Shown here: one piece after another, positions 24,448-35,042 of the stretch
How positions within the stretch are numbered: position 1 is the stretch's first letter
How the letters are laid out: each line of letters opens with the position of its first letter
From: Sphingomonas sp. Leaf9
GTDB taxonomy: Bacteria > Pseudomonadota > Alphaproteobacteria > Sphingomonadales > Sphingomonadaceae
NCBI RefSeq assembly: GCF_001421355.1
Contig: NZ_LMKC01000001.1
Location: 682,001 to 746,000 of the forward strand
Length of the DNA stretch: 64,000 nt
Direction of reading: 5' to 3'
Made by a program: the position numbers and the translations under genes
The notes under the pieces: generated by a model
What the model was told of the DNA's origin: nothing
Database searches by the model: none
The model's input: the letters and a program-made list of their open reading frames with translations, nothing else

Positions 24448-25074
24448 GTGTCTGACGGATATTCGTTGCCGCCGAAAAAAGCGCGGACCAGCCGCAGGGT
24501 CGGTATGCTGTTCCTCGTCATCGCAGCATTGCTGGGGGTGATGACGATCGTCGCAGCGGCGGCACCGGGACCCTATCTGAACTGCGGTGGGGAACAGCGG
24601 TGTCGCAGCGGTGCGGATGCGGCGAACCTGCTGCCCGACGAAACGCTTGCCCGATTGAAGCGCGACACCAAGTCACGCGGCCAATTCGACAGATGGGTAG
24701 CGGAGCCGGGCGTCCGCGTCGGCTTGGCAGCGATCGTGCTGCTGGAATCGGGGCCGATGGCGGTCCTGTTCCTTGCCGTCGGGATGGCGCTGCGCCGCCT
24801 TGGGCAGCAGCGGCACCATGCACTGGCCGAGGCGCTGCCGTGGCTACGCCGCGCCTCCCGCGCTGCGATCACCCTGGCGGTCGCGCGGATCGTGTGTCCC
24901 GTCTTGCAGGCCGGACTGCTCTACAATGGGGTGGGTGGTTCCACCGCATTGTCCAACCCGATCCAGGTGGATACCGCGTTCCTGCTCCTGCTGCTGGCCT
25001 TCGCCGCCTATGCCACGATCTGGGCATTGGAGGCTGGCATCCGGGCGGAGCGCGAGCTGGCCGATTTCGTCTGA
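24448..25074 (+). CDS. DUF2975-type membrane protein
   Basis: A 208-residue protein with four membrane segments (about 18-40, 90-113, 130-150 and 165-195), read from GTG. An alternative ATG at 24505 would begin the first helix directly. The pattern (a short polar loop after helix 1, then helices ending with AGIRAERELADFV) fits DUF2975 proteins, which commonly travel with a YozG-type HTH regulator, as here: the next gene starts in the stop codon (TGATG). The function is unknown. It is divergent from the PagL-like operon. Confidence 0.7.
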   Translation: MSDGYSLPPKKARTSRRVGMLFLVIAALLGVMTIVAAAAPGPYLNCGGEQRCRSGADAANLLPDETLARLKRDTKSRGQFDRWVAEPGVRVGLAAIVLLESGPMAVLFLAVGMALRRLGQQRHHALAEALPWLRRASRAAITLAVARIVCPVLQAGLLYNGVGGSTALSNPIQVDTAFLLLLLAFAAYATIWALEAGIRAERELADFV

Positions 25075-25310
25075 TGCCGGTAATCGTCAATCTCGACGTG
25101 ATGCTGGCGCGGCGGAAAGTGCGGTCGAAGGAGCTGGCCGAGGCGATCGGCATCACCGAATCGAACCTGTCGCTGCTGAAATCGGGCAAGGTGAAGGGGG
25201 TCCGCTTCGCCACGCTGGCTGCGATCTGCCGCTATCTCGACTGCACGCCGGGCGACATTCTCGACTACACCCCGTCCGACGACGACCTGAAGCCGGGGGG
25301 CGAGGATTGA
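25074..25310 (+). CDS. XRE/YozG-type transcriptional regulator
   Basis: A 78-residue Cro/CI-type helix-turn-helix protein and nothing more: VNLDVMLARRKVRSKELAEAIGITESNLSLLKSGKVKGVRFATLAAICRYLDCTPGDILDY is the whole fold, with recognition helix TESNLSLLKSG. It belongs to the YozG/YobD-like group that accompanies DUF2975 membrane proteins. It overlaps that gene by 1 base. It may control its own operon, possibly in response to the membrane partner, but no operator could be identified. Confidence 0.85.
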   Translation: MPVIVNLDVMLARRKVRSKELAEAIGITESNLSLLKSGKVKGVRFATLAAICRYLDCTPGDILDYTPSDDDLKPGGED

Positions 25311-25355
25311 GCCGCCCCCTCGCCCCGCCGCGCGCGATCCGCTAGGCGGGTGGCC

Positions 25356-26039
25356 ATGACCACGCCCGAGACCGATGGCACCGGCCACCGTGCCCGCCTG
25401 CGCGGGCGGTTGCTGGAGCATGGCGGCGCGGCGCTGCTCGACCATGAGCTGGTCGAATATCTCCTGACGCTGGCAATTCCGCGCCGTGATACGAAGCCGC
25501 TGGCCAAGACGCTGCTCCACGAATTCGGCGGGATCGGCGGGCTGCTGTCGGCCGATCCTCTGGCGCTGGGCAAGGTGTCGGGCATGGGCGACAGCGCGGT
25601 GGCGGCGATCCGCATCGCGCAGGCCGCCGCGACGCGGATGCTGCAGGCGCAGGTGACCGAGCGGCCGGTGCTGTCGAACTGGCAGGCGCTGCTCGACTAT
25701 CTCCATGCCGACATGGCGCATCAGGCGGTCGAGCGGATTCGGGTGTTGCACCTCAACAGCCGCAACCTGCTGATCCGCGACGAACTGGTGGCGGAGGGGA
25801 CGATCGACGAAGCACCGATCTATACCCGCGAGGTGATCCGCCGTGCGCTCGACCTCGGCTCCGCCGCGCTGATTCTGGTCCATAATCATCCGAGCGGCGA
25901 TCACAGCCCCAGCCGGGCCGATATCGACCTGACCCGCACCATCGCCGCCGCCGCCAAACCGCTGGGCATCACCGTCCATGACCACCTCATCATCGGCGCG
26001 AAGGGGCATACGAGCCTGCGTGCCCAGGGAATGTTCTGA
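25356..26039 (+). CDS. radC: RadC-family JAB-domain protein
   Basis: A 227-residue protein. The N-terminal part (LRGRLLEHGGAALLDHELVEYLLTLAIPRRDTKPLAKTLL) is the UPF0758 helix-hairpin-helix-like region. The C-terminal part is a JAB1/MPN metalloprotease-like fold with the JAMM motif intact: VHNHPSGDHSPSRAD gives His-x-His-Pro...Ser...Asp. The name RadC is historic and no DNA repair role is established. A GTG six bases upstream (25350) is an alternative start. The stop abuts the acetyltransferase start. Confidence 0.9.
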   Translation: MTTPETDGTGHRARLRGRLLEHGGAALLDHELVEYLLTLAIPRRDTKPLAKTLLHEFGGIGGLLSADPLALGKVSGMGDSAVAAIRIAQAAATRMLQAQVTERPVLSNWQALLDYLHADMAHQAVERIRVLHLNSRNLLIRDELVAEGTIDEAPIYTREVIRRALDLGSAALILVHNHPSGDHSPSRADIDLTRTIAAAAKPLGITVHDHLIIGAKGHTSLRAQGMF

Positions 26040-26585
26040 ATGCTTACCGAAAAGCAGAAGATGATCGCTGGCGAGCTGTACCATGCCGGCGATGCCGAAC
26101 TGGTCGCCGATGTCGCACGGGCGGCGGCGTGGATGGACCGCTACAATGCCCGCATCGCGCTCGACCGCGACGAACAGCGCGGTCTGCTGCGCGAGATCAT
26201 GGCCGGGGTCGGCAGGGACGTCGTGATCCGTCCGCCGTTCCATATCGACTATGGCTATAACATCACCCTCGGCGACGAAGTGTTCATGAACTATGGCTGC
26301 GTCATCCTCGACGTGTGTGCCGTGACCATCGGCGACAAGACGCAGATCGGGCCGGGCGTGCAGATCCTTGCCGCCGACCATCCGCGCGACCCGGCGGTGC
26401 GCGCACAGATGCTGGAATTCGGGCGTCCGGTAACGATCGGGCGCAATGTGTGGATCGGTGGCGGGGCAATGATCCTGCCCGGCGTCACGGTGGGCGACGA
26501 TGCGATCATCGGCGCGGGATCGGTCGTGACGCGCGACGTACCCGCCGGCGCGACGGTGGTCGGTAATCCGGCGCGGGTCCGATAA
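26040..26585 (+). CDS. Maltose/galactoside O-acetyltransferase family (left-handed beta-helix)
   Basis: A 181-residue NodL/LacA/Maa-type sugar O-acetyltransferase. The N-terminal helical cap (MLTEKQKMIAGELYHAGDAEL) is typical. Hexapeptide repeats follow: FHIDYGYNITLGDEVFMNYGCVILD with the catalytic region LAADHPRD (His), then IGRNVWIGGGAMILPGVTVGDDAIIGAGSVVT. It transfers acetyl from acetyl-CoA to a sugar hydroxyl. The start codon immediately follows the radC stop, so the genes are co-translated. Confidence 0.92.
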   Translation: MLTEKQKMIAGELYHAGDAELVADVARAAAWMDRYNARIALDRDEQRGLLREIMAGVGRDVVIRPPFHIDYGYNITLGDEVFMNYGCVILDVCAVTIGDKTQIGPGVQILAADHPRDPAVRAQMLEFGRPVTIGRNVWIGGGAMILPGVTVGDDAIIGAGSVVTRDVPAGATVVGNPARVR

Positions 26586-26589
26586 AAAA

Positions 26590-26617
26590 CGACCGCCGGG
26601 ATCGCTCCCGGCGGTCG
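26590..26617 (-). terminator. Intrinsic terminator of the EF-hand gene
   Basis: A perfect 11-bp stem CGACCGCCGGG/CCCGGCGGTCG with loop ATCGCT. On the minus strand it is followed at once by GTTTTTTATC, a clear T-run. It ends the leftward EF-hand gene. Being a perfect hairpin, it may also slow the rightward acetyltransferase transcript. Confidence 0.8.
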
Positions 26618-26643
26618 CATCGATATCAGCTCAGGCCTTTGGC

Positions 26644-27123
26644 TCAGGCGCTCTTGCTCAGGAAGCTGGTCAGTTCCGCCTTCGTCACCGCCTTCGACTT
26701 GTCCTTGTCCGCCTGGGCGAAGGCCTGCTTGACCCAGCTCTTCACCTCGGGCTTGTCGGCGGTCACGCCCGGCTCGCTCGCCGATCGCAGCGCGACCATC
26801 CATTCGCCGAACTGCTTTTCGGTCAGCTGGCCCTTCCCGTCCTTGTCATATTTCGGGAATTCGGCCTCGACGATCTGCGCGATCTGCGTGCCGCTGGCGG
26901 GCTGACCGGCCTCGGCGGTGGTCTGCGCGGTCTGCGTTGCCGGGTCGGCCTGCGTCGCGGGTGCCGGCTGCGTCGCGGCGATCGATGCATCAGCGGGAGC
27001 CGTTGGCGAGGTTTGCGGCGCGGCCTGCGTTGCCGGGGCAGTCGTCTGTGCTGGGGCCGTGTCCTGCGCAAATGCGGGGGCAGAAACCATCATGGCACTG
27101 GCGAGAAGAATACGCTTCATCAT
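26644..27123 (-). CDS. Periplasmic EF-hand protein with Thr/Ala/Gln/Pro-rich linker
   Basis: A 159-residue protein with a signal peptide (MKRILLASAMMVSAPAFAQ), then a low-complexity linker of about 60 residues rich in Ala, Thr, Gln and Pro (20-78). Two EF-hand-like loops follow: DKDGKGQLTEKQF (about 93-105), a good calcium loop, and DKDKSKAVTKAEL (about 138-150), which has the expected DxDxSxxxxxxE spacing. A calcium-binding periplasmic role is likely. Two ATG codons in tandem sit 7-10 bp after GGAG. The terminator at 26590 follows. Confidence 0.82.
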   Translation of the reverse strand: MMKRILLASAMMVSAPAFAQDTAPAQTTAPATQAAPQTSPTAPADASIAATQPAPATQADPATQTAQTTAEAGQPASGTQIAQIVEAEFPKYDKDGKGQLTEKQFGEWMVALRSASEPGVTADKPEVKSWVKQAFAQADKDKSKAVTKAELTSFLSKSA

Positions 27124-27332
27124 CGAATTTCTCCTTTCGGATTGGTTCGGGACTTCATGCCGCCGCTATGAAAGAACTCCGTAGCGGCGCTGCGATGACC
27201 CAACCAACTTAGGTCATTTCGGTTTCGATTGGAGCCCTTTTCGCGTTTCTTCTATCGCAAGACAGGCTCGATTCGTCCGCGACTTGTTGCTAGGGCGCGG
27301 CAAACCGTTCGCCCGTTTTCGAAAGGCCTGCC

Positions 27333-28643
27333 ATGATTCCCCGTTACTCCCGCCCGGAAATGACCGCCCTGTGGCAGCCCCAAGCCCGATTCCGCATCTG
27401 GTTCGAGATCGAGGCGCACGCGACCGACGCGCTGGCCGAGCTGGGCGTGGTGCCGCGCGACGCCGCCGAAAAGATCTGGGCGATGAACGATGCCGAGTTC
27501 GACGTGGAGCGGATCGACGCGATCGAGGCGGAGACGAAGCACGACGTCATCGCGTTCCTGACCCATGTGTCGGAGCGCACCGGGCCGGAAGCGCGCTTCC
27601 TGCACCAGGGCATGACGAGCTCGGACGTGCTCGACACCTGTCTGGCGGTACAGCTGGCGCGGGCGTCGGACATCCTGCTCGCCGATCTCGACAAGCTGCT
27701 GGGCGTCATCGAACGCCGCGCGCGCGAACACAAGCTGACCCCGACCATCGGGCGCAGCCATGGCATCCATGCCGAGCCGGTGACCTTCGGGCTGAAGCTG
27801 GCGCAGGCCTATGCCGAGTTCGACCGTTGCCGCACGCGCCTGAAGAATGCCCGCGCCGAAGTGGCGACTTGCGCGATTTCGGGCGCGGTCGGCACCTTTG
27901 CGAACATCGACCCGCGCGTCGAAGAGCATGTCGCCGAGAAGATGGGCCTGACCATCGAGCCGGTATCGACGCAGGTCATCCCGCGCGACCGCCATGCGAT
28001 GTATTTCGCGACGCTGGGCGTGATCGCCGGGTCGATCGAGCGCCTCGCCACCGAAATCCGCCATCTGCAGCGCACCGAAGTGCTGGAGGCCGAGGAGTAT
28101 TTCTCGCCGGGGCAGAAGGGTTCGTCGGCGATGCCGCACAAGCGCAACCCGGTGCTGACCGAAAACCTGACCGGCCTTGCCCGCATGGTGCGCGGCTATG
28201 TTACCCCGGCGCTGGAGAATGTCGCGCTGTGGCATGAGCGCGACATCTCGCACTCGTCGGTCGAGCGCTATATTGGCCCCGACGCGACGATCACGCTCGA
28301 CTTCGCGCTCGCCCGCCTGACCGGCGTCATCGACAAGCTGGTCGTCTATCCGGCGCGGATGGAAAAGAACCTCAACAAGATGGGCGGCCTCGTCCATTCG
28401 CAGCGCGTGTTGCTGGCGCTGACCCAGGCCGGCGTCAGCCGCGAGGATTCGTATCGCTGGGTCCAGCGTAACGCGATGAAGGTGTGGGAATCGGACGGCG
28501 AACTGTCGCTGCTCGAACTGCTGAAGGCCGACCCGGACGTCGCCGCCGCGCTGTCGGCGGAAGAGATCGAGAGCCGGTTCGACCTTGGCTATCACTACAA
28601 GCATGTCGACACGATCTTTGCGCGGGTGTTCGGCAAGGCGTGA
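27333..28643 (+). CDS. purB: Adenylosuccinate lyase
   Basis: Cleaves SAICAR and adenylosuccinate to give fumarate in purine synthesis. The 436-residue protein carries the fumarase/aspartase family features: HDVIAFLTHVSE, the catalytic-region GMTSSDVLDTCLA, TIGRSHGIHAEPVTFG with its His, and the signature GSSAMPHKRNPVLTENL (about 263-279), which holds the mobile loop. ATG with a nearby GAAAGG supports the start. It is a stand-alone gene in the window. Confidence 0.97.
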   Translation: MIPRYSRPEMTALWQPQARFRIWFEIEAHATDALAELGVVPRDAAEKIWAMNDAEFDVERIDAIEAETKHDVIAFLTHVSERTGPEARFLHQGMTSSDVLDTCLAVQLARASDILLADLDKLLGVIERRAREHKLTPTIGRSHGIHAEPVTFGLKLAQAYAEFDRCRTRLKNARAEVATCAISGAVGTFANIDPRVEEHVAEKMGLTIEPVSTQVIPRDRHAMYFATLGVIAGSIERLATEIRHLQRTEVLEAEEYFSPGQKGSSAMPHKRNPVLTENLTGLARMVRGYVTPALENVALWHERDISHSSVERYIGPDATITLDFALARLTGVIDKLVVYPARMEKNLNKMGGLVHSQRVLLALTQAGVSREDSYRWVQRNAMKVWESDGELSLLELLKADPDVAAALSAEEIESRFDLGYHYKHVDTIFARVFGKA

Positions 28644-28717
28644 CGCCCCGGCCCCGCCGGACCTGACCGTCCGGCGGGGACAGTATAATCTTAACGATCT
28701 CACCCTACGCGGATGGG

Positions 28718-30064
28718 ATGATTTTCCGCCGCTCCTCGCCCGATCTCGAAACCCGCACCGCACTGGCCGGGTATCGCCAGTCCCCCGATGCCATCCTTCT
28801 GCTGAAGGAGGGTGCATTCGTCGAATGCAATCCGGGCGCCGAGGCCATTTACGGCCGGACGCGCGCCGAAATCATTGGGCAGAACCCGGTCGTCTTTTCG
28901 CGTGCGACACAGGCCGACGGACGCCCGACGGCCGAACATGTTGGCGAACGGGTGCAGCAGGCGGTTCGCGACGGCTTTGCCCGGTTCGAATGGTTCAACA
29001 TGCGCGGCACCGAAGAGGTGCGAATGTTGGTGACTGTGATCCCGGTCCCGCAGGAAGGTCCCGACGCGGTGCTGGTAATGTGCCAGGACATGGCCGCGAC
29101 CGGTACCGTGGTCGATACGCTGAAGCACGGGCTGGCCGCGCTGGCCGGCGGCGACCTGAATGTCCGGATCGACACCCGCTTCAGCGAGGAATTCGAACCG
29201 CTGCGCGACAGCTTCAACACCGCTGCCGACCGGATGGCGGAATCAATGGCCGAAGTGACGTCGGTCGCCGCCGCGCTGCATAACGGCTGCAGCGATATCC
29301 GCCAGGCATCGGACGACCTGTCCGGCCGCACCGAGCGCCAGGCCGCCAGCCTGGAGGAATCAGCGGCAGCGATTCAGGAAATTACCCAGAATGTGCGCGA
29401 GGCCGCGACGCTGGTCGACACGACCGAGGCGATCATCGCCGACACGCACCGCGACGCGCAAAGCTCGGCCGGTATCGTCGAGGATACGACCCGCGCGATG
29501 GCCGGCATCGAAAGCGCGTCGAAGGAAATCGGCGAGATCATCTCCGTCATCGACGGGATCGCGTTCCAAACGAACTTGCTGGCGCTGAACGCCGGGGTCG
29601 AGGCGGCACGCGCGGGTGATGCGGGCAAGGGCTTTGCCGTCGTCGCATCCGAAGTGCGCGCACTTGCGCAGCGTTCGGCCGACGCCGCCAAGGATGTGAA
29701 GGCGCGGGTGACCGCATCGACCGCGCAGGTCGATCGCGGCGTCGAGCTGGTATCGAGCACCGGCATCGCGCTGAAGCGGATTACCGAACAGATGGACCGC
29801 ATCCGCGCGCTGATCGGCAATATCGCGACCGCCTCGCATCAACAGGCCGAAACGCTGGGCCAGATCAACATCGCGGTCGGTGAGATGGACAGCATCACGC
29901 AGCATAATGCCGCGATGGTCGAACAAACCACCGCCGCCGCCCGCAATCTGGCCGAGGAGGCCGCGCGGCTGAACGATGCGGTATCGACCTTCCGCGTGGG
30001 GCATGGCGATGCGCGCGGGGCACATGTCGCGCCGCTGCGCATGGTCGCAGGCGGCCGGCGCTAG
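28718..30064 (+). CDS. Soluble PAS-domain chemoreceptor (MCP)
   Basis: A 448-residue methyl-accepting chemotaxis protein with no membrane segment. A PAS domain (about 10-125, [21 protein letters not shown]) senses a ligand or redox state in the cytoplasm. A HAMP-like stretch (about 135-185, [21 protein letters not shown]) joins it to the signalling coiled coil with the hairpin tip [29 protein letters not shown]. It has no C-terminal NWETF tail, so CheR/CheB docking would be indirect. Its UAG stop is part of the terminal inverted repeat of the 192-bp element that follows, and the native end may have been altered. Confidence 0.92.
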   Translation: MIFRRSSPDLETRTALAGYRQSPDAILLLKEGAFVECNPGAEAIYGRTRAEIIGQNPVVFSRATQADGRPTAEHVGERVQQAVRDGFARFEWFNMRGTEEVRMLVTVIPVPQEGPDAVLVMCQDMAATGTVVDTLKHGLAALAGGDLNVRIDTRFSEEFEPLRDSFNTAADRMAESMAEVTSVAAALHNGCSDIRQASDDLSGRTERQAASLEESAAAIQEITQNVREAATLVDTTEAIIADTHRDAQSSAGIVEDTTRAMAGIESASKEIGEIISVIDGIAFQTNLLALNAGVEAARAGDAGKGFAVVASEVRALAQRSADAAKDVKARVTASTAQVDRGVELVSSTGIALKRITEQMDRIRALIGNIATASHQQAETLGQINIAVGEMDSITQHNAAMVEQTTAAARNLAEEAARLNDAVSTFRVGHGDARGAHVAPLRMVAGGRR

Positions 30065-30252
30065 AGCGGTTTCCGACCAGATTGGATCACCGGCACGGAG
30101 GTGATTTCGGTTCGATGCGAGGCGCGAGGAGGGAGCGATGCCAAGCATCGTGAGCGACGAGCAACGCTGCATCGGACCGAAAGCGCCCCGCCGCGGAGCG
30201 GTCGCCCGAAGGGTGATGACGGTGGCTCAACCTGGTCGAAAACCGCTCTAGC
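30061..30252. repeat. MITE-like element with 20-bp terminal inverted repeats
   Basis: The left end CTAGAGCGGTTTCCGACCAG and the right end CTGGTCGAAAACCGCTCTAG are inverted copies with 19 of 20 matches. The element is 192 bp and non-coding. Its first bases CTAG include the TAG stop of the chemoreceptor gene. The other end stops 7 bp before the stop of the GNAT gene at 30260. The size and ends fit a miniature inverted-repeat element. Confidence 0.7.
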
Positions 30253-30259
30253 GCGGCGG

Positions 30260-30742
30260 TCAGGCGACCGGCCGCTCCATATACACCGCATCCTCGCCAA
30301 ACCCGGCCGCACCGCCGGGGGCCGCGATGAAGCCCTGTCGCGCCCAATAGGCATCGGCCCCGCCGACCGCGATCAGTGCCAGCACGGGAATGTCGCGGTG
30401 CGCGGCAATGTCGCACAGGATCGGCAACAGGCGCTCGACCGCGCGGGTTCCCCGCGCCGGTGGGGCGACGACGACATCGTGAAGATACCAGCAATCGGCG
30501 CTGGGCGGCAGGTCGCCGAGCAGCGCGTGCATCGCCGGCGGGGCCAGCCGGTGCCACGGATGGCTGATGCAATGGCCGATGACCGCATCCCCGTCCGCCA
30601 ACACCCAGCAGCCATCGGGGCTGAGCGCGATGCGTTCGGCATAGAGGTCCGCCGCCTCGCCGTAGTCGCCCAGTTCGGCCTTTGCGAGCGTGGCGATGGC
30701 CGGTGCGTCGGAGACGGTGGCGGGACGCCACACAGCGGTCAT
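30260..30742 (-). CDS. GNAT N-acetyltransferase
   Basis: A 160-residue single-domain acetyltransferase. The N-terminal ATVSDAPAIATLAKAEL is followed by WVLADGDAVIGHCISHPW, then WYLHDVVVAPPARGTRAVERLL, which is the acetyl-CoA-binding turn with Arg/Gly, and VLALIAVGGADAYWARQGF. The fold is clear but the substrate is unknown. The ATG at 30742 is chosen because the longer frame (30778) adds a Lys/Arg/Pro-rich leader with no support. It lies next to the 192-bp repeat. Confidence 0.82.
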   Translation of the reverse strand: MTAVWRPATVSDAPAIATLAKAELGDYGEAADLYAERIALSPDGCWVLADGDAVIGHCISHPWHRLAPPAMHALLGDLPPSADCWYLHDVVVAPPARGTRAVERLLPILCDIAAHRDIPVLALIAVGGADAYWARQGFIAAPGGAAGFGEDAVYMERPVA

Positions 30743-30789
30743 GGTCGTCCTGTTCCTCGGTTTGGGTGGCCGTGCCATAACACGTCCTT

Positions 30790-30815
30790 GTCATCCCGGC
30801 GCAAGCCGGGATGAC
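30790..30815. repeat. Dispersed palindrome (GTCATCCCGGC type)
   Basis: Perfect 11-bp arms, GTCATCCCGGC and GCCGGGATGAC, around a GCAA loop, 20 bp downstream of the dnaJ stop. It resembles the most common sphingomonad intergenic palindrome and could also serve as the dnaJ terminator. Confidence 0.55.
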
Positions 30816-30835
30816 GAAGATTTGGCCGGCTAGAC

Positions 30836-31960
30836 CTACCCGCCGAGCGCAGTCTTCAGCCGGCTGAAGAAGCCCATCGATTCGGGGCATTCCTCACCGG
30901 TTTCGGTTTCGCGGAACGCCTCCAGCAATTCCTTCTGCCGCGCCGACAGCCGGGTCGGGGTCTCGACCTCGATATGGATCACCATGTCGCCATGCCCGCG
31001 CCCCTGCAGCACCGGCATGCCGGCCCCGCGCTGGCGCAGTTCCTTGCCCGACTGGATGCCGGCCGGCACGCGGATGCTGTGCTTCTGCCCGTCGAGGCCG
31101 GGAATTTCGATCGTGCCGCCCAGTGCCGCGGTCGTAAAGCTGATCGGCGCGCGCGCGTGGAGCGCGGTTCCTTCGCGTTCGAACAGCGCGTGGCGCTTTA
31201 CATGCAGGAAGATGTAGAGATCGCCCGACGGCGCGCCGCGTGCGCCCGCCTCGCCCTCGCCGGTCAGCCGGATGCGGGTGCCTTCGTCTACGCCGGGCGG
31301 GATGTTGACCTGCAACGTCTTCGTCTGGTCGACGCGGCCTTCGCCGTTGCACACCGGGCACGGGTCGCTGATGACCTGGCCTGCGCCATGGCAGGTCGGG
31401 CAGGCGCGTTCGACGACGAAGAACCCCTGCTGCGCGCGCACCTTACCGTGGCCGTTGCAGGTGTGGCAGGTCCGCGCCTTGGTCCCCGGCGATGCGCCGC
31501 TGCCGCCGCATGGCCCGCAGGACGTGGACACGTCGACGGTGATCTCGGTCTGGTGGCCATGATAGGCCTCGTCCAGCGAAACCTCCATGTCGTAGCGCAG
31601 GTCAGCGCCGCGACGCGGCCCGGCACGCCCACCCTGGCGGCCGCCACCCATGAATTCGCCGAAGACGCTTTCGAAAATGTCGGAAAAGCCGCCAAAATCC
31701 TGCGCGCCGGCACCGGCACCGCCCGCGCCCTGACGAAAGGCGGCATGGCCGTAGCGGTCGTAGGCCGCGCGCTTCTGCGGGTCTTTCAGGCAGTCATAGG
31801 CTTCGTTGATCGCCTTGAACTTCGCCTCGGAATCCTTGCACCCGGCATTCTTGTCGGGGTGATATTTGATCGCGAGCTTGCGATAGGCCGACTTGATCGT
31901 CCCCGCATCCGCGGTGCGCTCGCATTCGAGCAGCTCGTAGAAATCGACTTCGGTGGTCAT
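30836..31960 (-). CDS. dnaJ: Chaperone DnaJ
   Basis: Hsp40 co-chaperone that binds clients and stimulates the DnaK ATPase. The 374-residue protein has a J-domain with HPD at 34-36, then a Gly/Phe-rich linker ([19 protein letters not shown]). The zinc-binding region has four CxxCxGxG repeats ([32 protein letters not shown]), and C-terminal substrate domains follow. It lies downstream of dnaK on the same strand. The gap carries two CTCTCCCC palindromes. Confidence 0.97.
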   Translation of the reverse strand: MTTEVDFYELLECERTADAGTIKSAYRKLAIKYHPDKNAGCKDSEAKFKAINEAYDCLKDPQKRAAYDRYGHAAFRQGAGGAGAGAQDFGGFSDIFESVFGEFMGGGRQGGRAGPRRGADLRYDMEVSLDEAYHGHQTEITVDVSTSCGPCGGSGASPGTKARTCHTCNGHGKVRAQQGFFVVERACPTCHGAGQVISDPCPVCNGEGRVDQTKTLQVNIPPGVDEGTRIRLTGEGEAGARGAPSGDLYIFLHVKRHALFEREGTALHARAPISFTTAALGGTIEIPGLDGQKHSIRVPAGIQSGKELRQRGAGMPVLQGRGHGDMVIHIEVETPTRLSARQKELLEAFRETETGEECPESMGFFSRLKTALGG

Positions 31961-31976
31961 TCGAAAACCCCAAAAG

Positions 31977-32065
31977 CCCTCTCCCCTTCAGGGGAGAGGG
32001 TTGGGAGAGGGGAAGTCACGCAACGGCCCCTCTCCCCGGCCCTCTCCCCGCAAGCGGGGAGAGGG
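31977..32065. repeat. Two CTCTCCCC palindromes between dnaJ and dnaK
   Basis: One unit is CCCTCTCCCC-TTCA-GGGGAGAGGG (31977-32000). The second is CCCTCTCCCCG-CAAG-CGGGGAGAGGG (32040-32065). A related half-unit GGGAGAGGGG and CCCCTCTCCCC fill the space between. Such pairs could form stable RNA stems that protect or separate the dnaK and dnaJ parts of the transcript. Confidence 0.7.
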
Positions 32066-32073
32066 AGCAGTCA

Positions 32074-33981
<1,908 letters not shown>

Positions 33982-34064
33982 GGTCCCTCATTGGCCCCCG
34001 GGTTGAAATACTGCCTGGACCCAGGCGGCACGGGGAGGTGCCGTCCGGATCGTTCCGAGGGCGG

Positions 34065-34092
34065 ATATAGGCAGGGTTCGGCTTGCCGCAAG
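34065..34092 (-). promoter_or_regulatory. Predicted sigma-32 (RpoH) promoter of dnaK
   Basis: On the minus strand, CTTG (34092-34089) is followed after exactly 17 bp by CCTATAT (34071-34065). This matches the alphaproteobacterial RpoH form CTTG-N17-CCTATAT-like. It would start the message about 80 bp before the dnaK ATG. It sits between the divergent dnaK and copper chaperone genes. Confidence 0.7.
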
Positions 34093-34136
34093 ATTATGCG
34101 CGGCATAGGGAACCGTATCGGGACAGGAGCGTGCGC

Positions 34137-34574
34137 ATGAAGACACGGTGGATGGCGTTGATGGGAGCAGCGATCGCGCTGACCGGATGCCAGAACCCGC
34201 CCCGGGTCGAGGATGCCTGGGTCCGCCTGCCCGCGGTTCCCGGGCGCCCGGCCGCGGGCTATGCCACGGTGTCGGGCGGGTCATCGACCACGGCGCTGAT
34301 CGGCGTCACCACATCGGCCGCGGCCCGCAGCGAGTTGCATGAAAGCATGACCGGCCATGGCGGCATGGCGGCGATGCGCCCGCTGAAGGAATTGTCGTTC
34401 GCGCAGGACAAGCAGGTCCTGCTGCGGCCCGGTGGCGCGCATGTGATGCTGTTCGACGTGAAGCCCGGCCTGCGCCCGGGCGCGACGATCCCGCTGACGT
34501 TCCGGTTCGACGGGTGGGAAGACGTTACCGTCGACGCAAAGCTGGTCGGCGCAGGCGATCCGGCGCCGAAGTGA
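34137..34574 (+). CDS. Copper chaperone PCuAC, lipoprotein form
   Basis: A 145-residue member of the PCuAC (DUF461) family, which delivers Cu(I) to cytochrome oxidase. An N-terminal lipoprotein signal has lipobox ALTGC (Cys18). The conserved metal residues are present: HESMTGHGGMAAMRPL gives His/Met, and GGAHVMLFDVKPGL gives the HxM. A Cu site of His plus Met is thus likely. The ATG at 34137 follows AGGAG by 7 bases. Earlier in-frame starts would add a charged leader and are rejected. It overlaps the next gene by 4 bp. Confidence 0.85.
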   Translation: MKTRWMALMGAAIALTGCQNPPRVEDAWVRLPAVPGRPAAGYATVSGGSSTTALIGVTTSAAARSELHESMTGHGGMAAMRPLKELSFAQDKQVLLRPGGAHVMLFDVKPGLRPGATIPLTFRFDGWEDVTVDAKLVGAGDPAPK

Positions 34575-35032
34575 AGCGTACGCTCACCCCGGCCGAAACC
34601 GACCTCGCCCGCACCATGTTCGGCGACACGATCGATTATGCCCGGGCGCGGGTGGCGAATGCGAAATGGGCGTTCTTCCAGCCGAAACAGGTCGCGATGG
34701 CGCCGACCGGCTGCATCCATTTCCATCCGCAAGGCACGCTGTACCGTGACGATTTCGCGCACGCCGGGCGCGATCTGGCCGCGCTGTTCCTGCATGAGAT
34801 GATGCATGTCCACCAGACGCAGCATCGCGGGCGCTACTGGCTGCCGCTGATGCGGCATCCGTTCTGCACCTATGCGTACGACGTCGTGCCGGGCAAACCG
34901 TTCGAGGCATACGGCATCGAGCAGCAGGCGGAGATCGTCCGCCACGCGTTCCTGCTGCGGCAGGGGGTGGCGGTGGAGGGCAAGCCACCGCTGGCGGTGT
35001 ATGAGGCGCTGCTGCCGTTCGCGCGGGGGTGA
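34571..35032 (+). CDS. HEMMH-motif protein (putative metallopeptidase, vgr-related type)
   Basis: A 153-residue protein read from GTG, which overlaps the previous stop (GTGA). The core is ALFLHEMMHVHQTQH, an HExxH zinc motif in a helix, preceded by GCIHFHPQGTLYRDDFA. Downstream, YGIEQQAEIVRHAFLL may supply a third ligand (Glu). Sphingomonad members are sometimes labelled vgr-related, which says little. There is no signal peptide, so it acts in the cytoplasm unless exported another way. A zinc peptidase role is inference. It is coupled to the copper chaperone gene. Confidence 0.65.
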   Translation: MKRTLTPAETDLARTMFGDTIDYARARVANAKWAFFQPKQVAMAPTGCIHFHPQGTLYRDDFAHAGRDLAALFLHEMMHVHQTQHRGRYWLPLMRHPFCTYAYDVVPGKPFEAYGIEQQAEIVRHAFLLRQGVAVEGKPPLAVYEALLPFARG

Positions 35033-35042
35033 GGCCGACCGA

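Noticed and set aside
33982..34136. CIRCE element before dnaK
   Set aside because: No TTAGCACTC/GAGTGCTAA inverted repeat is present; the region carries a sigma-32-like promoter instead.
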